Origin: Gigaspora margarita
Lineage: Eukaryota; Glomeromycota; Glomeromycetes; Diversisporales; Gigasporaceae
Reading direction: 5' to 3'
Assembly: GCA_009809945.1 (NCBI GenBank)
Contig: WTPW01000344.1
Location: 240,071-304,070, forward strand
Length of the DNA stretch: 64,000 nucleotides
In this document: positions 55,170-64,000 of the stretch, piece after piece
Layout: each line of letters begins with the position of its first letter
How positions within the stretch are numbered: position 1 is the first letter of the stretch
Program-made: the position numbers and the translations under genes
Notes under the pieces: model-generated
Seen by the model: only the letters and a program-made list of their open reading frames with translations
Databases searched by the model: none
Told to the model about the DNA's origin: nothing

Positions 55170-56410
55170 AAAATATTAAACTTTGGGTAAAGATATTTTA
55201 GCAGCAACCCAACCAAAAATCCATAAAATTTTTTATTCGATTCTATAGATATGCGTAAGTAATATAAAAAAAAAATTCCATCGAATTTGATTAGGTGGTT
55301 TATGATCATTCTTGCAATAAATGAGATATAATAGGAGAATATAAGCCAAAAGGGGGAAAAATGGAGTCATCTTCGTTCAAAGTTTTATATAAAAATTATG
55401 CCACAGTTGTTTAATGGGCATTTCGGATGTTTAAAACTTTGAATGAAGATATCTTGGTAACCACCTAGCCAAATTCATGATTGAAATTCACAGTCTTTAG
55501 AATCAAAATAAAAAAAACCTCCCGTTGAATTTTTAGTTAGGTGGTTACCAAGATATCTTAGTTTAAAGTTTTATAAAGATTTTGCCGCTGTAATTATTTT
55601 GAATATCTTGACAATCACCCAACCAAATTTGATGTAATTTTTGTTATTGAATTCTACAGATCTATAGAATCAAAATAAGAAATTCATTGAACTTTGTTAG
55701 AAGGTTATTGAAATATCTTTGTTCAAATTTTTATAAACCTTTTCCATAGCTATTATTTTGATAAGCTTGAACGTTCCAAAACTTTAAACGAAGTATATTA
55801 ATAACTACCCAACCAAATTTAATTTATTTTTTATTTGAATTGTACTGACCTGTAGAAAAAATAAATAAAAGCTCATTGAATTTGGTTTGATGGTTGTCAA
55901 GATATCTTCGTTCAAAGTTTTGGAAACGTTCAAAACGCTTATCAAAATAAGTCACGGAAAATTTTTATGGAAATTTAAACGAAGATATCTTGTTAATCAC
56001 CTGACCAAATTCAATGAATACTTTTTTTTATGTTGATTTTACAGAACAGTAGAATTCGGGTGGCTATCAGGATATCTTTGTTAAAATTTTTATAAAATTT
56101 GAACGAAGATATCTTGGTAACCACCCAATCAAAGTTAATGAACTTTTTTATTTTGATTTTACAGATCTGTAGAATTCTAATAAAAAAAAAAATTCATCGA
56201 ATTTGATTAGGTGGCTGTCAAGATATCATCATTCAAATTTTGGAAACGTTTAAAATAATAAACAACGCAAAATTTTTATAAAACTTTGAACAAAGTTATC
56301 TTGGTAACCACCTAACCAAGTTCAATACATTTCTTTTTATTTTACTTCTACCTATTTGTAGAATCAAAGTAAAAAAAAATTTATTGAATTTCGTTGAGTC
56401 AGGTGTTTGC
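55170..56410. repeat. Array of inverted repeats around GAAGATATCTTGGTAACCAC
   Basis: Five or so units alternate the block GAACGAAGATATCTTGGTAA-CCACC-AACCAAATTCAATGAA with its reverse complement, separated by a small palindrome TCTACAGATCTGTAGAATC. Outer words are AAAACTTT and TTTATAAAATTTTGCC. Units are 190-300 bp and diverged. No coding capacity. Confidence 0.8.
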
Positions 56411-56510
56411 CAAAAGTTAAAAAAAAATAAAAAAAAATAAAAACAATAAAAAAAAAACTAAAAAAATAAAAAAATAAAAAAAAAACTTATACTATTGGGT
56501 GCAGATCTAT
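56411..56510. repeat. A-rich low-complexity tract
   Basis: AAAAATAAAAAAA-type sequence directly after the inverted-repeat array. Confidence 0.85.
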
Positions 56511-57072
56511 CAAAAATGTAACTTTTGTGCAAGCGAATGACTCCATTACTTGATCTTGAAATACAACTTATTAAATTTGACCCAAATCTACTTGTTTCAT
56601 TGAGTCTCAACAAGTTTCAGAGTTGGAAAGTATTACTTCAACACTCATAAACGTTCAAAAAGCAATCATCTTCACAATTGCAAAAGTGTGTACGACAAAA
56701 ATCACCGTAATGTAAAAAAATGAATTGTTGCCATCCCATTAATCTTAGATGTAAAAACTTTGTGTAATACTTTTAAATTTAATTAATTTACAAGCTTTGT
56801 GTTATGAATAAACCCTATTTTTAAAAAGTGACTTAAGTTCCAAGACAACGTACTCGATGAAATTATTTGAATATACTAATTTTGTTGTAAGTTAAATTGG
56901 AATTCTTTAACCACTTGGGTACATTTTATGTTTATTAGGGATCAACTTAGGTTGATTCTAAATTTACAATAATTCCATCCCGCCATACGACATATATACC
57001 AATCAAGTTCTTAAATATTTATTTACTATTTAAATTCATTTTATTAGTGTTAATTAAGTATTTAAATTAAGT
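56511..57072. other. AT-rich spacer
   Basis: I see no gene here. Confidence 0.4.
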
Positions 57073-57916
57073 TAATGGATAGGATTTAGGCCTAAAGACT
57101 ACTGGTAGTACAGTTAGAAGAATAGGTTAAAAATCTAGAAAAATATATATAAATATAATTTTTGCATACAAAAATCTGATTAATACTGTAGTTTAGTTTG
57201 GCAGAATTTTTTTTAATATTAATAATAAACTTGTTTAAAAAAAAATTCCTTTGTAACTGCTATTTTTTGTTGCTTCAAATGTACTATGTGTAGTACACTA
57301 TAAATACTAAATTTTTTATAAATTTTTTTAATAGAATTAGTAAATTTAAATTTAAATTATATAAAAAATGTTTATAGCTTACTACATTAAAAGTTTTATT
57401 ATTAGTTATATTATAAAAAATATTATTTATACTATAAAGGTTTGTAAGCTATTAGTTAAAAATCATTACTATTTTAGTATTTTAAACAGGTTCATTAGTT
57501 TTTTAACTATAATTTAAAAAAAATTTTATTAAATAAATTTTGTTTAAATTTATCAAAAGTTGTTAAAAACAAACTTTTAATTCTAATTTATAAAATTTAT
57601 CAATATTTAAGCTAATATATTAAGAGTAATATAAGTTTAAAAATTTAAAAAATTAAACATAATTTTTAATATAAAATTTATAAGTAAAATTTACTAGTAA
57701 AATGGTTAAAATAGCCAAGTTTCAAAGGTCTCTAAAAAATTTAAAAGACTATTTAAAGTTATGATATTTTTTTTACATAATGCGATTTACCCAAAGTATA
57801 TTGCAAAAATATTTTAATAGATTTTTTATTATTAAAATTAGTCAATAATTGGCCTTAAATAGTGTCACCATGTAGTACAAAGTACTACTAGTAGTATGCC
57901 TAAATCCTATCCATTA
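57073..57916. mobile_element. 840-bp inverted-repeat element (57075-57914) with TA or TWA duplication
   Basis: Ends ATGGATAGGATTTAGGC and GCCTAAATCCTATCCAT are perfect 17-base inverted repeats, followed inward by ACTACTGGTAGTAC and GTACTACTAGTAGT. They are flanked by TA (57073-57074, 57915-57916). The interior is AT-rich without transposase. Tc1/mariner-like by the TA, but a three-base TTA/TAA reading is possible. Confidence 0.8.
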
Positions 57917-58725
57917 ATGAATATTTGCTATTTATTGCCGTTTGCAGAATTGTTGAAATTTGATTATTACACATAAAAATAAAAAGCTCGTTATTATCAT
58001 TACTAATCTTTAAATTTTTATTTGTTATGCACTATTCTTTAATTTATGTATGATTTGTAACTTAAAAAACAATGTTAATGCATGTCGTTTTGCAATTAAA
58101 CTTAAAGCTTTAAATATTAAACACATCTGTGTCGAGGTTTTCAGTTTAATCATTTGCATTGTTAAAATTCAAAAAATATATGTATTACCCCTTCTTAAAT
58201 GTTTATTGCTCGACCAGTGTCGAGATGGAAATGAATATGCGATATGAGTACTGTGATTTGATAAAAAGCTAGAAACCATAATTAACCCCTCCTAGGTTTC
58301 GTAAAATGTTTAGTCGAAAAGACATGAATTTCTCATTATTAGAATAGCTAATAAATAAATAATATTGTATATTTTATTTAATAACAAAAAACGGTTTCTT
58401 TTAAATATAATGAGCCTTGTACTAAAGAAATAAAGCTTTATTTACAAAAAAAATTTCAATAAAACCTTATATAAAAATATAATAGAATGATATATATAAT
58501 AAGTTTAATAATTATGTAATTTGAAAATTTAACCCCTAATATAACTGTTTATGACTAGTGAATAATATTTGTTGAATAAAAATTTTTTTCTAAAATATTT
58601 ATATGTATATTTATATACTTTTACATATGAAAAAGCTTGAAGCTCCAATATATGTATTCCTAAAACGAAGGTGATAATATTCTAATAATTTGAATTTCAA
58701 ATTCTTATATACTATATTTAAACTA
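57917..58725. other. AT-rich intergenic region 3' of the minus-strand gene
   Basis: The 65-codon frame at 58050-58247 has no supporting features. This is presumably the 3' flank and terminator region of the gene ending at 58726. Confidence 0.4.
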
Positions 58726-61255
58726 TCAAATTATCAAATGACAATATGTTACCAAATGAATATTAATTGACTTCAATCCAGACAAGTCAATTTTGGTACG
58801 AAGACTAATTTTCCATTGACTAAACGGAGTTGGGACGAAATAAAGATTTTCATCATTTTTATATTTGTTATCACGATCTATATATTTTTCAGGTTTATCA
58901 AAATCAACAGATGGATTTATGGACGAATTTACTCTGTATTTAAATTCTTTGGTTGGAATAGGTTCTGATATAAAATAATGTTCTTTATTTTTTTTATCTT
59001 TGTTAGCCAAGATGCCTGTATTACTAATATAAAGACTGATTATATTATTTTCCAATCCAACCCCTTCCAAGTACACTCTAAATGCGTAAAGGTTTATATG
59101 TGCATAATTCGATAATTCCTCACAATTTAACGGAATTTCTATTATAACAGATTGATTATTTTTAAATTCTTCAATATATTTTTTTTCATCGAATTTAATT
59201 AAAGACCAATTAAGATCAGGAACACATCCAAATTGTTTGTATGCTCTTTCTAGTTCATCTCTAATTTTAATTATATCATCTTCAAGTTCTTGAAATGTTT
59301 TAATGACTGAAAGTTTTATTTCTGACTTTGAAAGAGACCAATATTCAAAAGCACAAAGGTAATTTTCCAAGTACAACATCATCCAAAATTTAATATTGAT
59401 AAGGCGTTCAATTAATTGTAATTTAATTTCATCATGATCTTTTGATTCATATTTTTTAATCAAAGTTTCGACTCGTTCTCTCTTTCGTTTTGACATTTCT
59501 GCTTGTAAACTAGTTCGTAAAAATTCTTCAGAGCTTTCGGTTTCTTGGACCTTGGCTTTAATGTATGTATCAATAAAGATAAAAAAATTCTCTAATGAAT
59601 TTAAATATGTTTCGGCACCTTCGATATTTTGTTTGACTGGCTAATAGTAGCGAAAGATTTAAGTTAATAATCACACAAAATTTATTTAATTAACTTATAA
59701 AAAATATATAATAAACATATTTACAAATTCAAGTAATTTCATCAATTGACGCCTGGTTAATTCCCATTGAGTACTTAGCAGGATTCCTTTTTGGTCAATG
59801 TTTTCAAGACTACGTAATAAGGATGATATAAATTATGATTGTAACTTAATTTAGTGTGTATAAATCATTTAGCTTACTTTTTTGCAAGTGCATCAATATC
59901 CAATGATTCGATTATTCCATGCTCTTTCATCAAATTACTATTCAGATTATTAGCACTATTGAAATCATTTTCCAGTTCATTCTTAATTTGTTTTATTTTG
60001 TCGACATGATCATTTAAATCATTAACTTGGTCAAGTTTTTCTTTCACATCAGAATCTGCAGCTATTTCTAAAATTTTTTCTAAATCAACACCATCTAAAG
60101 CTTCCTGAAATGAGTCTGCCACTTTTTTTATGGTTTCAACAAAGCTGAATACGCCACCAGGTTGAACAACAATTTTGCCAATGCCTAAAGATAATTCTAT
60201 GATAGCAATCACCAATTTTTTTTGAGCCTCGTATTTTTGTTGATCCAACCAATTTTTAATTCCATCTTTAAATCCATGGAATGCACTTTCTGCATATTTT
60301 CTTTTTTCCTATTATGATATTTTAAAAAATAAAAATAAAATAAAAAAATAATAAAAATTGACACGTATTTTTTCGGAAATAATTTCTATAAAATATTTAT
60401 ACATACATGAAGCTCACTTTCAATTTTTTTCATTAATTCACATGCTGATTCATAACGAAGTTTTCTACCTTCATTTAAATCTTTATACATTTTGGCCGAA
60501 TCACTACGATCCATTAATGACGCAGATAGCATTTCTATTTTTTGTTCATCATTCAAGATCTGCTTACATTCTTCTTCATAACGTTTTACAAATTTCATAT
60601 ATTCGCCGATTCGTTCTTTATAAATATGCATGTCAAGTAGCGGAACGAATTGAATATTATTTTTCTTTTTTTCATCTGTGGTATTAAGCTTTGTGAATAT
60701 TGTTAATGCATGATAATATAAATCTCTTGTCTCTTCACGTTCAGATTCTCTTGTTATTCTAACAATCCAAGAGAGAATTGATCGTGTAATCCTAGGATCA
60801 TCATAAAATAAAGTAATTGCGATATTTAAAGAATATCGTAAGATCTTAAAAAATGAATCATTTTTAAGAATAATATTATCAAAAGTATGTATATCTTCAT
60901 ATTCAGGGCTTTTGCCGTCGTATACAGTAAGTAGTTTGCCAACATTTTTTGAATTATTAATTTCAATTTTATATGAAACATTATTTGCGATAATTTCAAA
61001 TCCAGATGTTATTTCGGCAGCATATATAATTATTCGGAAAAATTTCTTGTAATTAATAATTATTTGGCATTTTGGTCCAATTTCAATTCTTCTCGTTACT
61101 ATCAAAATAGCACCACTGCCATTCAACGGTGAAATTTCTAAAGTATTAGAAAGTTGAACTACATCACCATAAAGTCGGAAGATTCGCGCTTTAGGATTGA
61201 TATTGGGTTTGGACAAATGTTCATAGAGGTCGACGACCAAATCACAGACAGAAAT
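58726..61255 (-). CDS. Multi-exon gene of unknown function, at least 754 codons, 5' end not found
   Basis: Four exons join in frame: 61255-60407, 60308-59878, 59809-59725 and 59640-58726. The introns are 98, 68 and 84 nt, with GTATGT, GTAAGC and GTAAAT donors and TAG acceptors. Frame and phase are consistent at every junction and there is no internal stop, so the gene looks intact. The first visible exon opens after an AAAG acceptor at 61256 and has no ATG before LVVDLYEHLSKPNINPKARI, so an upstream exon is missing. The N-terminal third is beta-rich (GSGAILIVTRRIEIGPKCQI). The middle is helical with coiled-coil character (DVKEKLDQVNDLNDHVDKIK). The C-terminus has IIEIPLNCEEL and FVPTPFSQWKISL. 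The last motif resembles C-terminal parts of Tc-type toxin subunits and related proteins, but this is weak. No family can be named. It may be a lineage-expanded protein. Confidence 0.75.
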
Positions 61256-61546
61256 CTTTATTATATGGGAAAATTTTTAGAATGAAAAATTTTTGATTAA
61301 GATTGGTTTAAATCAATATTAAACACACTTATTTTGTAAACAATTCTTTTCATATATTAACAACATAATGAAATCTAATAAACTTTGTATATTAGGGGAT
61401 TTGTAATAAATATGAGATCCATAAATCCTGTTTTTTAACCTAATTTTATTAATGCTTAATTCCCTGATTTGAATTTTAAAATGGAAGTAGAAACTTTTAA
61501 ACTCACACTTATTTTCGATAATTGTTTATGATTTAATTATAATAGG

Positions 61547-62040
61547 GGGTTTCAGAGTTAAATTGTTTTGAAAATAAGTGGGAGTTCGAAAAGTGCTATT
61601 ACTGTTTTGAATTTCGAAATTAGAAAATGAAATAGGAATTATCCGGAGATAAAATAAGCATACTTTTTTTGAAAGAAAACTTACGATCGTAAAAGAATTC
61701 ATTATTATATAAATAAGCTTACGAATTAAAATAATAAAATTTATGGATCATTGATTTTGGAATAAATACGTCATTGATTTAATTCGAAATCAGAAAACTG
61801 AATGAGGGTTTCAGAGCTAATTTATTTTGAAAATAATTGGGAGTTTTAAAAGTCCTATTTTGTTTTGAAATTTCAAAATCAGAAAAATAAAAATAAAACT
61901 TTTTTGACGATGTATATTATTCTATTATATAAACAGGCTTTTCACAGATAAAAATAAATAAGATTTATAGATCGCTGATTACAAAATCAATAAGTCACTA
62001 ATTTATTACGAAATCAGAAACCTGAACCTTAGGTCTGAAA
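61547..62040 (+). repeat. Tandem duplication, period about 258 bp, upstream of the minus-strand gene
   Basis: The blocks GGGTTTCAGAG, TTTTGAAAATAA, TGGGAGTT and TTTGAAATTTC.AAATCAGAAAA recur at 61547 and 61805, and a third partial GTCTGAAACC follows at 62033. It overlaps the expected promoter or first-intron region of the minus-strand gene. Confidence 0.7.
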
Positions 62041-62137
62041 CCCACTAATCTCTTACAGTTGTTTTCGTAAATTCTGGGACAACTGATAAAAATTGACCAG
62101 TCGAATTCGATAAGTTTTTGAATTCGGTTTTATCGAA

Positions 62138-62323
62138 TTACTGTAATGCTGAAAATCCAATTCCGATAACAATGAATGTATCATTTGTCACAGAATTTAT
62201 GAAAACAGCTGTAATACAAATGAGTACCTCTGTATCAGTCACCCGTAATGGTTCTAACTTCGGTATATTAAAAAAATTTAAAACATTATTATATGTTTCC
62301 TTCAAGCCGTTCGAGTGAAACAT
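62138..62323 (-). CDS. Possible exon on the minus strand
   Basis: ATG at 62323 opens MFHSNGLKETYNNVLNFFNI and the frame continues PKLEPLRVTDTEVLICITAV to a stop, with a possible GTAATT donor near 62140. Composition is protein-like. It could be a 5' exon of the minus-strand gene 0.9 kb downstream or an unrelated relic. The overlapping plus-strand frame has no support. Low confidence. Confidence 0.25.
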   Translation of the reverse strand: MFHSNGLKETYNNVLNFFNIPKLEPLRVTDTEVLICITAVFINSVTNDTFIVIGIGFSALQ

Positions 62324-62339
62324 GGTTTTTCAATTATGC

Positions 62340-62873
62340 AAATGTGATTTTACATGTACGTACGTAATTCTGAATACGTTGATCTTTCCAGTTGACACTC
62401 ACTCCGGTCAAAATACGCTACGTGCACATATATAGAAAAATTAAACATTTGGCGTATTACATATTTCTATTTAGATTTCTGCACTGCATATGTACTGTAC
62501 TGTACGTACAGATGCTTATCAAAAATCATTTTGTTTCTGTTCTGACAGTTATCGTTAAGATAGTATTCACAAAAAACTCTAAAGTGAACCCCGAATTTCT
62601 TATATCCTAACTATTAAAGGAAATACATGAAAATTAATTTTAGTTCTCATCAACTATATATCGTTAATTATGAAAATAAAGAAACTAATGTTTACTTTTC
62701 TTCGTTGTACATACGTATGTGCGTGTCACTTGAGCAATGTTGTACAATGTATCGATATTAAACCTTGCGTTACACATCAAAACAAAGCACATAAATGAGA
62801 ATTATATAAATGCAGTATGAGTGACCATTATAATCCATACATACATACTTGAGAGATCAATTAATTTCCAGAG
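62340..62873. promoter_or_regulatory. Intergenic region upstream of the small GTPase gene
   Basis: Presumed promoter of the gene starting at 62874. It contains many ACATACGTA/GTACGTACG words (62353, 62500, 62708) and TATATAAATG-like sequence at 62804. No element is certain. Confidence 0.35.
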
Positions 62874-64000
62874 ATGAATGAAAATTATGATTTTTTTTTA
62901 AGAAGTATGATGTATTTGTACTTTACATGACCTTAAGAACTATATTAACGTATTTATTTTTAGTTGGTGTGGATGGTAAAGAGGAAGTTGGTAAATCTAG
63001 TCTTGTCTCTAAATTTGCGGAAGATGACTTTAATAATGGAGTATATAAAGATACTTTGCATGTATATGTCACAACAACGTACATTCATTTAAACAATTAC
63101 ACAATCAAAGTAGAATTTTTGGAAACCGGTACTAATAAAGTTATCCTTATGATTATGTATCATTATCTAACATGAGTAACGGAAAGGAAAAATCTGTTTG
63201 TCCGGCAGCTTACTATGATTTACCTGCTCAATAATTTTATTATTGGGCAGAAACGAAAGTTTAAAATAGGTTAAAATAGTTTAAACTATTGCTTCTGCCC
63301 AATAGCTTATTATTGTCAGATTCAGCTTGATTACATTTAATCATTACGGGATCAATGTTTACAGGGGCTAAGTCTGATAAGGTGAACTAGAGACGCAAAA
63401 CATCCCGACTTGCATCTCTAAGTGAAACAATTTGCTGGCTTACCGTCACTCATATTTGCTATCACTTGTTAACTGCAATTGTCTGGCACATTAATGATTA
63501 GTTTAATCAATATTCGAAATGCTAAAATTAAAATGCCATAAATATGTAGTAAATTTGATAACTACAAATCTAATTAACAATAAAATTTTCATAAACCACT
63601 ATTAATTTTTTTTCGTTAATTTTGTAGGATGGAATCTCAGACCAAATAAAAAGTGAGTTAATGTTTTATGCATCATTTATATGAATATAATGTTTTAATA
63701 ATATAAATATTAGTTATTATAGTTATATTGACGGTGCTATACTTGTTTACGATATTAATGACTCTGACGGTTTAAATGGAATAAACGAACTATTATTCGA
63801 TTATAGTAAATATGTGACCTATAAGTTTCCTATGATGATTATTGCAAACAAATGTAACGGAAACGCGAATGAAATTAGAGCTGACCTTTTACAGAAAATT
63901 AAAACATCTGTTGGTAATTGCAATTTAATAAATTGACATCGAGTTATATCTTTAATTATTAATTATCTCAGCACGAATTAAATATTTCAGGAAAGGAAGT
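62874..64000 (+). CDS. Ras-type small GTPase with atypical G3 and G4 motifs, runs off the window
   Basis: The exon model is 62874-62904, 62964-63128, 63628-63652, 63714-63913 and 63991 onward. The introns are 59, 499, 61 and 77 nt, all GT-AG with consistent phases. The start is ATG 62874 (MNENYDFFLR). Splicing then gives the P-loop GKEEVGKSSLVSKF (G1, GxxxxGKS). Next comes an effector-like region (DTLHVYVTTTYIHLNNYTIK) and VEFLETG where Ras has LDTAGQE, so G3 Asp is Glu and the Ala-Gly-Gln is altered. AILVYDINDSDGLNGINELL matches the helix after strand 4. The NKxD motif (G4) appears as NKCN. The loss of the G4 Asp and G3 Asp predicts altered nucleotide specificity or hydrolysis. The family acts as a membrane-associated signalling switch. 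The C-terminus and any prenylation box are outside the window. No internal stop in this model, so it may be functional. Confidence 0.8.
63172..63453. repeat. Inverted-repeat insertion in intron 2 of the GTPase gene
   Basis: TGAGTAACGG at 63172 pairs with CCGTCACTCA ending near 63453, in an intron of about 500 nt where the others are 59-77 nt. Inside is a strong hairpin with arms ATTGGGCAGAA and TTCTGCCCAAT (about 63243-63304), and a second with GAGACGCAA and TTGCATCTC. Probably a degraded MITE. Confidence 0.5.

Noticed and set aside
58050..58247. 65-codon cysteine-containing plus-strand frame
   Set aside because: No promoter, splice or family evidence, in AT-rich DNA where such frames arise by chance.
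1..64000. Bacterial operons, rRNA genes or classical tRNAs
   Set aside because: None recognised. Spliced genes, LINE and chromodomain Gypsy content show eukaryotic DNA.

Overview
This is a very AT-rich eukaryotic window, most likely from the nuclear genome of a Glomeromycotina (Rhizophagus-type arbuscular mycorrhizal) fungus. The grounds are base composition, short GT-AG introns, the families I recognise (a beta-propeller/ion-channel family, a LINE, a chromodomain Ty3/Gypsy element, and a multi-copy family-B DNA polymerase with companion genes) and the very dense load of small inverted-repeat transposons. Family and organism recognition is from memory, not from a search.

Layout. From 1 to about 51 kb almost everything is transposable-element sequence or pseudogene. 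Two near-identical 2.4-kb Mutator-like foldback elements (427-2784 and 48773-51161), each with a perfect 9-bp target duplication, bracket this part. Between them, in order, lie: a 1-kb foldback repeat; small MITEs; a 5.7-kb nested composite (6071-11788, 8-bp target duplication) that carries a 326-bp palindromic satellite, itself split by a 3.3-kb Harbinger-like insertion with TAA duplications; three copies of a ~530-bp foldback family; a decayed ion-channel gene (16.26-19.87 kb); a LINE broken into four pieces by insertions (21.7-30.8 kb), one of them a mariner-type MITE inside a hAT-type MITE inside the endonuclease domain; an assembly gap (28307-28834); a decayed family-B DNA polymerase with three small companion genes (32.5-39.1 kb); and a decayed chromodomain Gypsy element (41.2-46.65 kb).

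From about 51 to 58.7 kb there are no convincing genes. This part holds a short promoter-like GC-richer patch, a 1.2-kb array of inverted repeats and one larger inverted-repeat element. The last 5.3 kb carries the only two apparently intact genes: a four-or-more-exon minus-strand gene of unknown function (58726-61255, 5' end not found), and a plus-strand five-exon Ras-type small GTPase with unusual G3 and G4 motifs (62874 to beyond the window end).

Target-site duplications at many elements let the order of insertion be read directly. Most of the window is a stratified record of non-autonomous DNA transposons (hAT-, Mutator-, Harbinger- and mariner-type) landing in older retroelements and gene relics. 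The DNA-polymerase cluster is the best candidate for a poorly described system. All its genes here are broken, so this copy would be a fossil.
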